Positions 1 to 5,108 of a stretch of 9,328 nt of DNA are shown here, one piece after another. Under the pieces are notes generated by a model that had not been told where the DNA came from, made no database searches, and saw only the letters and a program-made list of their open reading frames with translations. The translations under genes were made by a program, and so were the position numbers. How positions within the stretch are numbered: the first letter of the stretch is position 1; each line of letters opens with the position of its first letter. The stretch covers positions 1-9,328 of the forward strand of contig JBDLTZ010000164.1 of NCBI GenBank assembly GCA_039805565.1, in the 5' to 3' direction. The DNA comes from CALJIC01 sp039805565 (GTDB taxonomy: Bacteria > Chloroflexota > Chloroflexia > Chloroflexales > Roseiflexaceae).

Positions 1-26
1 CCCCCCCCCCCCCCCCCCCCCCCCCC
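1..26. other. Homopolymer C run at the contig end
   Basis: The window opens with 26 consecutive C residues followed directly by heptamer-like sequence. A run of this length at the very edge of a sequence is more likely a read or assembly artefact (for example no-signal poly-G reads seen from the other strand) than genomic DNA, but a genuine C tract cannot be excluded from the sequence alone. Confidence 0.7.
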
Positions 27-85
27 GCTCTCAAGACTCACACCTCAAGACCAGCACACTCGGCTGCGCCGAGAACGCCTTCGGC

Positions 86-134
86 ACTCAAGACTCAAGA
101 CTCAAGACTCAAAGCTCAGCACTCAAGACTCAGC
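86..134. repeat. Heptamer tandem repeat block 1 (ACTCAAG type)
   Basis: Seven consecutive 7-bp units can be read: ACTCAAG three times, ACTCAAA, GCTCAGC, ACTCAAG and ACTCAGC. Looser copies continue leftwards to about position 30. The last unit contains the TCA at 130-132 that is the stop codon (TGA) of the minus-strand anti-sigma factor gene, so the array begins inside the end of that gene. A small hairpin (CTCGGC-TGC-GCCGAG, 59-73) lies in the same tail; it has no T tract, so it is not called a terminator. Confidence 0.85.
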
Positions 135-693
135 TCGCCTGCGGCTGCTGCACCGGGCGCGGCCCATACAGCTCCCCCATCCGCCACAGGATCGCCACCA
201 TCAGCAGCCACATGGCTGTGTCGCGGGCGCGCTGCAGCAGCCCGAGCACCGCCTGGGCCTCGGGAAGCTGGGCCGTGAGCTGCGCCAGCGCGCGCCCGGG
301 GGCCGCGCCGAGCTCCGCCAGCGCGCCGCTCAGCCCCATCTGCGCGCCGAGCATCGCCGCCACCTGCAGCGCCACGGCGATCGACACGCCCACCACCGCG
401 AGCGTCAACAGATACACCAGCTTGACGTACCACTCCTTCGGGCGAGGCCGGATCGGCACGGGCCTCGCCGTCGCCAGCGCCACCGCCGGGAGCGACGCCA
501 GCACCAGCAGCTGCGCCGTGAGCGCCGCCGGGGGCTCCCAGCGCGTCTCCACCCGCAGCGCCCCATCGAGCGCCCGGTGCGTGCGGCGGTAAGCCGCGCA
601 CCCCTCGCAGCCGGCCACGTGCTCGAGCAGGGCCGCGTCAGCAGCCATCGGCTCGAGCGCCAGCTTCTCGCGCGCCGCTTCGCAGGTCATCAT
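130..693 (-). CDS. Membrane-anchored zinc-finger anti-sigma factor
   Basis: This 187-aa protein probably binds and holds inactive the ECF sigma factor encoded just upstream. Its N-terminus carries the H-x3-C-x2-C core of zinc-binding anti-sigma domains (His25, Cys29, Cys32, in the segment HVAGCEGC), with Cys4 as a possible extra ligand. A clear membrane segment spans about residues 88-112, and a second, shorter hydrophobic stretch lies near 159-171. This fits a cytoplasmic sigma-binding head tethered to the membrane. The start ATG is 4 bp after the sigma stop codon, and its ribosome binding site (GGGAGGTGA) includes that stop codon, so the pair should be translationally coupled. Met2 is an equally possible start. 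No sensory domain is recognisable in the C-terminal part. The stop codon lies inside a heptamer repeat array. Confidence 0.85.
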   Translation of the reverse strand: MMTCEAAREKLALEPMAADAALLEHVAGCEGCAAYRRTHRALDGALRVETRWEPPAALTAQLLVLASLPAVALATARPVPIRPRPKEWYVKLVYLLTLAVVGVSIAVALQVAAMLGAQMGLSGALAELGAAPGRALAQLTAQLPEAQAVLGLLQRARDTAMWLLMVAILWRMGELYGPRPVQQPQAS

Positions 694-697
694 GGCA

Positions 698-1369
698 TCA
701 CCTCCCAGCCAGAGCCGTGGTCAGAGCGAAGGGGTGGGCGATCGGCGTCTCGCGGCGCTGCTCAGGCTTCGGCTCACGCCCAGCCCGCGCCGCCGGCGGC
801 TGCTCCCGCGCCTCCAGCAGAACCGCCAGGCGCTCCTTGCCGCGCCGGATGTGGCTCTTGACCGTGTTCAGCGGGATGTCCAGAATCTCGGCGATATCGG
901 TGTACTTCATGTCGTCGAAGTAGTAGAGCGTCAGCACCAGGCGATAGTGCTCCTCGAGCTGGGCCAGCGCCCGCCGCACCTCGCCGCTCAGCTCGCGCGA
1001 GGCCAGGGCCAGCTCCGGGCTCGCCCAGCGGTCGTCGTCGGCCACTCTCGCCACCGGGTCCGGCTCATCCTCCGTCGCCACGGGCGCCAGCGGCACCTGC
1101 CGGCCGCGGCGGCGCAGCTCGTCGCGCCCCAGGTTCACCACCAGCCGGTAGAGCCAGGTCGTGAAGCGGCTCTCGCCGTTGTACTGCGGCAGCACGCGAA
1201 ACAACCGGATGAACGCCTCCTGCGTCAGGTCCGCCGCGTCGTCCGGGTCCTTGAGCACGCTCATCGCGATGCTATAGACGTACTGCTGCTGCGAGAGCAC
1301 TAGCTGGGTCAAGGCCTCGGGGTCCGCGGCCTGCGCCCGACGGATCATATCACCAGATGGCTCAGCCAC
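698..1369 (-). CDS. ECF-type RNA polymerase sigma factor
   Basis: This 223-aa protein is an extracytoplasmic-function sigma factor that directs RNA polymerase to stress or envelope promoters. Region 2 spans about residues 22-90: DPDDAADLTQEAF followed by the FTTWLYRLVVN DNA-melting segment and a basic RRRGR stretch. A polar linker (91-128) joins it to region 4 (129-186), which holds YTDIAEILDIPLNTVKSHI, the helix-turn-helix that reads the -35 box. The reading frame stays open much further upstream. I chose the GTG at 1367-1369 because GAGGGAG sits 7 nt before it and the conserved domain begins soon after; GTG at 1375, ATG at 1348 and ATG at 1414 are alternatives. The tail (187-223) is rich in Pro, Arg and Glu. 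It is the first gene of a two-gene unit with its anti-sigma factor and is divergent from the receiver gene. Confidence 0.92.
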   Translation of the reverse strand: MAEPSGDMIRRAQAADPEALTQLVLSQQQYVYSIAMSVLKDPDDAADLTQEAFIRLFRVLPQYNGESRFTTWLYRLVVNLGRDELRRRGRQVPLAPVATEDEPDPVARVADDDRWASPELALASRELSGEVRRALAQLEEHYRLVLTLYYFDDMKYTDIAEILDIPLNTVKSHIRRGKERLAVLLEAREQPPAARAGREPKPEQRRETPIAHPFALTTALAGR

Positions 1370-1476
1370 CGTCACACTCCCTCGCCGCGCTGGCCCGCGC
1401 TCCGCGGGCACCATAGCACAGCCTCTGCCATGGATACGATTGGCGGGCGCGCAATGTTGCAGTTGTATCACGGCGG

Positions 1477-1505
1477 TTGACCCGCGCTGCGCTGGAGGGT
1501 ATAAT
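1477..1505 (+). promoter_or_regulatory. Housekeeping-type promoter of the receiver gene
   Basis: TTGACC (1477-1482) and TATAAT (1500-1505) are separated by exactly 17 bp. This near-consensus group-1 sigma promoter points at the receiver gene. Transcription would start near 1512, giving a leader of about 24 nt that contains the AGGAGA ribosome binding site at 1524-1529. Confidence 0.85.
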
Positions 1506-1535
1506 CGCACAAACGGCAGGAACAGGAGATCGTGT

Positions 1536-1904
1536 ATGCGAGTGCTGGTGGTGGATGACAACCGCGATATCCTGGACCTGATCCAGCGCGTGCTGGTGAC
1601 GTACGGGCACGAGGTGCTCACCGCCCGCGATGGCCGTGAGGCGCTCCAGCGGGAGGCTGCCGAGCAGCCGGACCTCATCCTGCTCGACGTGAACATCCCC
1701 TATCACAATGGCTGGGAGGTCTGCCGACGCATCAAGGAGCGCCGCAGCGTCCCGATCATGCTGCTCACCGTGCGCGCCGAGGCCAGCGACATCGACCGCA
1801 GCATGGCCGCCGGCGCAGACGACCACATCCCCAAGCCGTTCGAGATCGGCGACCTGCTCAACCGCATCGAGCGGTACGCCACGGTTGAGAACGCTAAGCG
1901 CTGA
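1536..1904 (+). CDS. Stand-alone response regulator receiver (CheY-like)
   Basis: The 122-aa product is a single receiver domain with no output domain. It has the acidic pair Asp7/Asp8 (VLVVDDN), the phospho-acceptor Asp51 (LILLDVNIP), the switch Thr78 (MLLTVRA) and Lys100 (HIPKPFE). All catalytic positions are present, so it should accept phosphate from a histidine kinase and act through protein contacts. No kinase is encoded in the window. The start ATG has AGGAGA 6 nt upstream and a strong promoter. Nearby RsbS/RsbT genes suggest a partner-switching or signalling context, but no direct link is shown. The last codons (Asn-Ala-Lys-Arg-stop) are written in heptamer repeat sequence, so the repeat has provided or replaced the original C-terminus. 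Confidence 0.93.
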   Translation: MRVLVVDDNRDILDLIQRVLVTYGHEVLTARDGREALQREAAEQPDLILLDVNIPYHNGWEVCRRIKERRSVPIMLLTVRAEASDIDRSMAAGADDHIPKPFEIGDLLNRIERYATVENAKR

Positions 1905-2029
1905 ACGCTGAACGCTGAACGCTGAACGCTGAACGCTGAACGCCGAACGCCGAACGCCGAACGCCGAACGCTGAACGCTCAACGCTGAACGCTGAACGCT
2001 GAACGCTGAACGCTGAACGCTGAACGCTG
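1890..2029. repeat. Heptamer tandem repeat block 2 (AACGCTG type)
   Basis: Twenty 7-bp units run without a break: AACGCTA, AGCGCTG, then 18 units from 1904 that are AACGCTG, AACGCCG or AACGCTC. Variant units are clustered (four AACGCCG in a row), which suggests local duplication. The stop codon of the receiver gene (1902-1904) is inside the second unit. Because 7 is not a multiple of 3, the array gives a 7-residue protein repeat in open frames; I treat those frames as non-coding. Confidence 0.95.
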
Positions 2030-2038
2030 AACAACAAA

Positions 2039-2084
2039 AGCCGGGGACCGATCGAAGCTCTACCGCATCGATCGATCCCCGGCT
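2039..2084 (-). terminator. Intrinsic terminator of rsbS-rsbT
   Basis: A 17-bp stem with a single mismatch (arms 2039-2055 and 2068-2084) encloses a 12-nt loop. On the minus strand the stem ends in CCCCGGCTTTTGTTGTT, a GC-rich foot followed by a T-rich tract, which suits termination of rsbST transcription. On the plus strand it may also stop transcription from the receiver gene, but no U tract follows there. Confidence 0.8.
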
Positions 2085-2090
2085 CTCACG

Positions 2091-2153
2091 ACTCAAGACT
2101 CAAGACTCAGCACTTAGCACTCAGCACTCAGCACTCGTCACTCAGCACTCGTC
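2091..2153. repeat. Heptamer tandem repeat block 3 (ACTCAGC type)
   Basis: Nine 7-bp units follow one another: ACTCAAG twice, ACTCAGC, ACTTAGC, ACTCAGC twice, ACTCGTC, ACTCAGC and ACTCGTC. The block lies between the rsbT stop codon (4 bp away) and the terminator hairpin, so it is transcribed as part of the rsbT 3' untranslated region. The unit is the same family as block 1 and differs from block 2. Confidence 0.9.
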
Positions 2154-2157
2154 CCCG

Positions 2158-2559
2158 TCACGCTCGCCACTTCCGGCAGGTGATGGTAGTGCCCACGCCC
2201 TCCGAGGACTTGATATCGAACTCATCCATCAGGCGCTTGGCGCCCGGCAGGCCCATTCCCATGCCGCGCGACGTGCTGTAGCCGTCCTGCATCACCACGC
2301 TGACGTCTGCGATGCCCGGCCCCTGGTCCTCGCAGATGATCTCGATACCCCTGCGTCCAGTCCGCTCGATCTCACGCACCGTCACCGAGCCGGTGCCAGC
2401 GTAGAGGAAGATATTGCGCGCGAGCTCGCTCACCGCAGTGGCGATACGCGCCTGGTCGATCGCCCCGAATCCCAGCGTCTTCGCTGTGTCGCGCGCGAGG
2501 GTCCGGGCGATGACGATGTCGAGGTCGCTGCGGATAGCCGCAACCTTACCCTGGCCCAT
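2158..2559 (-). CDS. rsbT: RsbT-like serine/threonine kinase (switch protein)
   Basis: This 133-aa protein is a GHKL-fold serine kinase of the RsbT type. In the partner-switching model such a kinase phosphorylates its STAS-domain partner RsbS and, once freed, activates a downstream phosphatase. The N box is visible at 45-50 (ELARNI), the G1 box at 77-83 (EDQGPGI) and the G2 box at 98-106 (SRGMGMGLP). The length matches the RsbT family, which is short and lacks extra domains. The gene overlaps the upstream rsbS by 14 bp, implying coupled translation and matched amounts. It is followed by a heptamer array and a strong terminator. No RsbU-type phosphatase or sigma-B-like factor lies in the window. 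Confidence 0.93.
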   Translation of the reverse strand: MGQGKVAAIRSDLDIVIARTLARDTAKTLGFGAIDQARIATAVSELARNIFLYAGTGSVTVREIERTGRRGIEIICEDQGPGIADVSVVMQDGYSTSRGMGMGLPGAKRLMDEFDIKSSEGVGTTITCRKWRA

Positions 2560-2932
2560 CGCCGCTCTCCCCGACCTGCCGACGCAGCATCGCCAGGCCC
2601 TTCTCTAGGTTGAGGGCCGTGAGCACCTGGGGCAGCTCCAGGCCCAACTCCACAAGCGTGATTGCCACGGCCGGCTGGAGCCCGGTGATCACCACCTTCG
2701 TGCCCATCAGGCCGGCCATCGAGGCGATATCACTGATCAGGCGCCCGATGAAGCTGTCCACCACATCGACCGCCGTCAGGTCCACAATCAGCCCGCGCGC
2801 CTTTGTTTCGTAGATGCGCTGCAGGAGATCATCTTTGAACTGCACGGCCGACGCGTCGTGCAGAGCCACCTGGATCGACGCGATCAGGACATCGCCGATT
2901 TTCAGGATTGGGATGCGGAGGCTTTCCAACAA
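2546..2932 (-). CDS. rsbS: RsbS-like STAS-domain antagonist
   Basis: This 128-aa protein is a single STAS domain of the RsbS type, the small stressosome scaffold protein that binds RsbT. The segment VVDSFIGRLISD contains Ser60, at the position phosphorylated by RsbT in the known family. The strand-helix order across residues 5-115 fits STAS. The start is one of two consecutive TTG codons (2932 or 2929); GGGAGG lies 6 nt before the second and 3 nt before the first, so translation probably starts at 2929. No RsbR-like stressosome subunit is adjacent, although rsbR often precedes rsbS in other genomes. The 3' end overlaps rsbT in another frame. Confidence 0.92.
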   Translation of the reverse strand: MLESLRIPILKIGDVLIASIQVALHDASAVQFKDDLLQRIYETKARGLIVDLTAVDVVDSFIGRLISDIASMAGLMGTKVVITGLQPAVAITLVELGLELPQVLTALNLEKGLAMLRRQVGESGDGPG

Positions 2933-3010
2933 CGACCTCCCGGTACCATTACGGAGTGACGCGACGATTGACGGGGCGTGTAAGCCGCCGCGCTCTCACA
3001 CCGCGCCATT

Positions 3011-3039
3011 GTTATACGGAGCAGCGATCTGTGAGTCTA
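3011..3039 (-). promoter_or_regulatory. Possible promoter of rsbS-rsbT
   Basis: On the minus strand TAGACT (3034-3039) and TATAAC (3011-3016) are 17 bp apart. This resembles a group-1 sigma promoter with four of six -35 matches, and it would start transcription near 3004, about 70 nt before rsbS. The assignment rests on hexamer resemblance only. Confidence 0.45.
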
Positions 3040-3205
3040 TGTGCCGGCGGTCCCGCAGCGAGTGAGGACTGAAATGTCCTGCAGGGTATGCACCCCTGGC
3101 GCTCTCGCCTGCCTAGCGCCGACCTCTGGCGTCTAGTATACTGAGGTTCGCGGAGACGATCGTGATCTATACTCGATCGAAAGTTTAGCAACAGGCAACC
3201 CTACG

Positions 3206-3667
3206 ATGCACGATATGCAGGCGCCCGCTTCGATCACGCGGGACTTCACCGCCACCACGTTCGTGGTGCACGAGGGGCGCACGCTGCTGCTGCACCACCG
3301 CAAGCTGGGCGCCTGGTTCCCGCCCGGGGGACACATCGACCCGAACGAGCTGCCGGACGAGGCGGCGCTGCGCGAGGTGCTGGAGGAGTCCGGCCTGGAG
3401 GTTGAGCTGCTGGGGAGCGGCGAGCAGCTGGGGCGGGTGCGGGTGCTGCCGCAGCCGCACTGCATCTTGCTCGAGGACATCGGGCCGGGGCACCAGCACA
3501 TCGACCTGATCTACTTCGCGCGGGTTCGCGGGGGCAGCCTGACACACTCGGAGCGCGAGGCGCGAGCCGCGCGCTGGCTGAGCTGGGACGAGCTAGGTGC
3601 GCCGGAGATCAACGAGGATATCCGCGTGCTCGGGCGCCGCGCGATCGAGGCATTCAGAGGGCGGTAG
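3206..3667 (+). CDS. Nudix hydrolase
   Basis: This 153-aa protein is a complete Nudix pyrophosphohydrolase, which cleaves a nucleoside diphosphate linked to another group. The full Nudix box G-x5-E-x7-R-E-V-L-E-E-S-G-L is present from Gly42 to Leu64, including the metal-binding REVLEE helix. The preceding GAWFPPGGHI strand is typical of MutT-like members. The substrate cannot be told from sequence. The first ATG (3206) was taken; ATG at 3215 is possible, and neither has a strong ribosome binding site. Two TATACT hexamers upstream (3137 and 3168) could serve as -10 boxes but lack good -35 partners. The end of the gene faces the terminator of the minus-strand SRP RNA gene. Confidence 0.93.
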   Translation: MHDMQAPASITRDFTATTFVVHEGRTLLLHHRKLGAWFPPGGHIDPNELPDEAALREVLEESGLEVELLGSGEQLGRVRVLPQPHCILLEDIGPGHQHIDLIYFARVRGGSLTHSEREARAARWLSWDELGAPEINEDIRVLGRRAIEAFRGR

Positions 3668-3698
3668 CCGCAGAGGGCACGAAGGGGTGAGCGGCAAT

Positions 3699-3724
3699 AA
3701 AAAAGCCCGGCTGTGCGCCGGGCT
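3699..3724 (-). terminator. Intrinsic terminator of the SRP RNA gene
   Basis: On the minus strand a 7-bp GC-rich stem (AGCCCGG/CCGGGCT, arms 3704-3710 and 3718-3724) is followed immediately by TTTTTTATT. The direction of the T tract shows that it ends minus-strand transcription, which comes from the SRP RNA promoter at 3838-3866. It lies 31 bp beyond the Nudix stop codon. Confidence 0.88.
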
Positions 3725-3742
3725 CGGTGGTGTCTGTGAAGT

Positions 3743-3832
3743 GGCACCTCAGACACCCAGAGGAACTCACCTGCCGTTGCTACCTCTCGGTCCTGGCGGG
3801 GTTCAGCAAGTATCTGCCGTCCTCGGTGCCGC
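3743..3832 (-). ncRNA. ffs: Small signal recognition particle RNA (4.5S type)
   Basis: The minus strand carries the conserved SRP RNA domain IV: CCCCGCCAGGACC, a GAGA tetraloop, then GGTAGCAACGGCAGG. This matches the canonical CCAGG-loop-AGCA core that binds the Ffh M domain. The ends pair as GGCACC (3825-3830) with GGTGCC (3743-3748), closing a rod of about 90 nt, the size of the bacterial small SRP RNA. The apical tetraloop is GAGA rather than the common GGAA; both are GNRA loops. A perfect-consensus promoter puts the 5' end near 3832, and the primary transcript would run to the terminator at about 3699, so the 3' end may be trimmed. The RNA works with Ffh in targeting membrane proteins. 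Confidence 0.92.
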
Positions 3833-3837
3833 TGCGC

Positions 3838-3866
3838 ATTATAGAACATGTGGACCAGTGTGTCAA
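3838..3866 (-). promoter_or_regulatory. Consensus promoter of ffs
   Basis: On the minus strand TTGACA (3861-3866) and TATAAT (3838-3843) are separated by exactly 17 bp. Both hexamers are perfect consensus, as suits a highly expressed stable RNA. Predicted transcription start is near 3832. Confidence 0.92.
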
Positions 3867-3870
3867 AGCG

Positions 3871-3900
3871 TTGACACGCGGCGCGCGCCTCTCGTATAAT
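3871..3900 (+). promoter_or_regulatory. Divergent consensus promoter of the truncated acyl-CoA synthetase
   Basis: TTGACA (3871-3876) and TATAAT (3895-3900) are 18 bp apart on the plus strand. The -35 box is separated by only AGCG from the -35 box of the opposite ffs promoter, making the 16-bp palindrome TGTCAAAGCGTTGACA. Two polymerases could not easily bind at once, so the promoters may compete. Confidence 0.88.
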
Positions 3901-3976
3901 CCCTCTACCCCCACAACCTCCCACACAACCTTGTTCCCCGTCGCAATCGGCCGCAGGGCCGGGAAGGAGCTGTTCA

Positions 3977-4042
3977 GTGTTGAACCTCGCGACGCTGCTG
4001 GAGCAGAGCGCCCGCCGCAACCCGGGCAAGACGGCTGTCACC
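3977..4042 (+). pseudogene. Acyl-CoA synthetase, first 22 codons only
   Basis: A GTG start at 3977 has AAGGAG 7 nt upstream and opens the frame LNLATLLEQSARRNPGKTAV, which resembles the N-terminus of long-chain fatty acyl-CoA synthetases (AMP-binding family). The frame reaches a TAA at 4043-4045, exactly where mobile-element sequence begins. Promoter, leader and ribosome binding site are intact, so a 22-residue peptide could still be made. The identification rests on a short but characteristic segment. The rest of the gene is not in the window; either an insertion sequence interrupted it or the join is an assembly error. Confidence 0.7.
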
Positions 4043-4410
4043 TAACTTTGGCCCCAATAAATGGCAATGCGCGATGGGCGCAGTAGCACATCCAAGCTAC
4101 GGGCGATGCCGCGCACCAGGGGAGCACGTTGATTCAAGACCACTTCTACCAGACGGCCACGCGCGTTGTGGAGCAGGAAGCCGCTGAGGTGGAAGATGTC
4201 GGCCACCAGGCGCTTGACGCCATAGCGCCGCACCTTCGGCTCGTGTGGCGCCAGCCAGTCGCGTGCCCACACAATCACATTGTGGGCAAGTGCGCCCAGC
4301 AGCAGCACCATCTGCTGCGCCGCCACGCGCTTCTTGCTGCGCTTGGTCAGCCTCAGCCCTTGCTTGTCATCCTTGAAGCTCGTCTCGATCCCGCCGCCGC
4401 GGTCGTCTGG
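4042..4410 (-). pseudogene. DDE transposase, C-terminal fragment
   Basis: The minus strand reads in one frame from RGGGIETSFKDDKQGL through AAQQMVLLLGALAHNVIVWA to a stop at 4042-4044. It is the C-terminal third of an IS4-superfamily DDE transposase: the glutamate in IETSFKDDK would be the last catalytic residue, and its E-x6-K spacing agrees with that superfamily. The exact IS family is uncertain. Everything upstream of the catalytic Glu, including both Asp residues, is missing; at about 4410 the sequence switches to a dnaK-like gene in a different frame. The stop codon coincides with the join to the acyl-CoA synthetase fragment, so 4042-4050 is close to the original element end. Confidence 0.8.
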
Positions 4411-4642
4411 GATTGCCCATCTGGCGCTTGACGAACATGACCACGTTGTCGGGGTTGCTGGTTGCAGCGTCCTTTGCGATCTGCCCGACCACGATCGACT
4501 CGTCGTCGAAGAACACTGCTGACGGGGTCAAGCGCTCGCTTTCTGCGTTGGGGATGAGACTCGGGGTGCCGTGATCTTCGACGATAGCAATGGCCGAGTA
4601 GGTAGTGCCGAGGTCAATGCCGACGGCGGATAAGTCGGGCAT
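4411..4642 (-). pseudogene. Hsp70/DnaK-like chaperone, N-terminal fragment
   Basis: Translation from the ATG at 4642 begins MPDLSAVGIDLGTTYSAIAI, the phosphate-1 loop of the Hsp70 actin-fold ATPase, and continues through NAESERLTPSAVFFDD and VVMFVKRQMGNP, all typical of Hsp70. AGGAG lies 7 nt before this ATG; the ATG at 4648 is too close to it. Homology stops after about 78 residues of the expected 500-600, at the join with the transposase fragment; the frame then runs through foreign sequence to a stop at 4367. No functional ATPase can be made. The short lineage-specific start suggests one of the accessory Hsp70 paralogues rather than housekeeping DnaK. Confidence 0.88.
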
Positions 4643-4680
4643 AAACATACTCCTGGAGTAACCAAAGTATTCTTACGAAA

Positions 4681-4850
4681 TTACTCTAGACTTGTTGATT
4701 CCAAAGCTCTTTCAAGCTTGTTTTGTTCCTCCTCGACTCGCTCTAGCTGAAGTATAATATTCTCCAGCCGACGCTTTACATTGGATCGATGTGATAAATA
4801 AAGAAAAACCACACTGCGGGTAGAAGTATGAAGAGCAGATCCACTGCCAT
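4681..4850 (-). pseudogene. Small membrane/coiled-coil protein, apparently frameshifted
   Basis: This AT-richer stretch precedes the dnaK-like start on the same strand. One frame (ATG at 4850) gives a strongly hydrophobic segment, LLFILLPAVWFFFIYH, and stops at 4776. The next frame, overlapping it, continues with a charged heptad-like helix, RRLENIILQLERVEEEQNKL, ending at 4681. A membrane helix followed by a short coiled coil makes a sensible small protein if joined by one frameshift near 4780-4790. Neither frame has a good ribosome binding site. A longer single-frame reading (4681-4911) exists but loses the hydrophobic segment. No family is recognised. Confidence 0.4.
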
Positions 4851-4927
4851 AAGAAGAAGAAAGTATCCTGGCGCTACAGTACCACAACAAGCAGTCCACA
4901 TATGCGGACATATCTGTAAAGGTTCGG

Positions 4928-4977
4928 ATTTTACCTCAGTTTGGGGGTTTATGCATATCCCCCCAAAAAGGTAAAAT
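4928..4977. repeat. 50-bp inverted repeat at a Tn3-type end
   Basis: Two nested arms pair: ATTTTACCT (4928-4936) with AGGTAAAAT (4969-4977), and TTTGGGGG (4940-4947) with CCCCCAAA (4960-4967), around a centre containing ATGCAT. The site lies just beyond the stop of the Tn3-family tnpA fragment. Read rightwards from about 4944, GGGGTTTATGCATATCC could be the terminal inverted repeat of that transposon, which in this family starts with GGGG and is about 38 bp. The outer left arm would then be flanking DNA. Alternatively the whole palindrome is a terminator or recombination site. It also marks a change from AT-richer to GC-rich DNA. Confidence 0.6.
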
Positions 4978-4997
4978 AAACGGCATCGGATACGACG

Positions 4998-5108
4998 TTA
5001 TGGCGATCGGCGTGCCAGGGCCGCCACCATCGTGTCGACGTCGATCGGCGCCGGCGTCCGCGAGAACTCGTACCGGCCGTACAGGTTGATGTGCTGCCAA
5101 GCCACAGG
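4998..5108 (-). pseudogene. Tn3-family transposase TnpA, last 36 codons
   Basis: The minus strand reads PVAWQHINLYGRYEF then APIDVDTMVAAL and a TAA stop at 4998-5000. The W-Q-H-I-N-L-Y-G-R-Y-E-F block and the PID segment are the characteristic C-terminus of Tn3-family TnpA. All catalytic residues lie upstream and are absent, because at about 5108 the sequence changes to an IS701-like transposase on the other strand. This copy differs clearly from the second tnpA remnant at 8010-8321, so two separate Tn3-type elements have been present. Confidence 0.85.

Noticed and set aside
59..73. Terminator for the sigma/anti-sigma unit
   Set aside because: The 6-bp stem is followed by GTGTGCTGG on the minus strand, not by a T tract.
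692..1303. Plus-strand open frame of 203 codons
   Set aside because: Antisense shadow of the sigma factor gene, caused by high GC content; no protein-like features.
1362..2096. Minus-strand open frame of 244 codons with a heptapeptide repeat (FSVQRSA)
   Set aside because: The peptide repeat is only the 7-bp array read three frames in turn; the rest is antisense to the receiver gene, and no ribosome binding site or homology is visible.
86..2153. CRISPR array
   Set aside because: The repeats are contiguous 7-bp units with no spacers and no cas genes are present.
3137..3173. Promoter for the Nudix gene at either TATACT
   Set aside because: No acceptable -35 hexamer stands 16-18 bp upstream of either; mentioned only as a possibility in the gene entry.
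3511..4041. Minus-strand open frame of 176 codons across the ffs locus
   Set aside because: It spans the SRP RNA, its promoter and terminator and the antisense of two other genes; the RNA evidence is far stronger.
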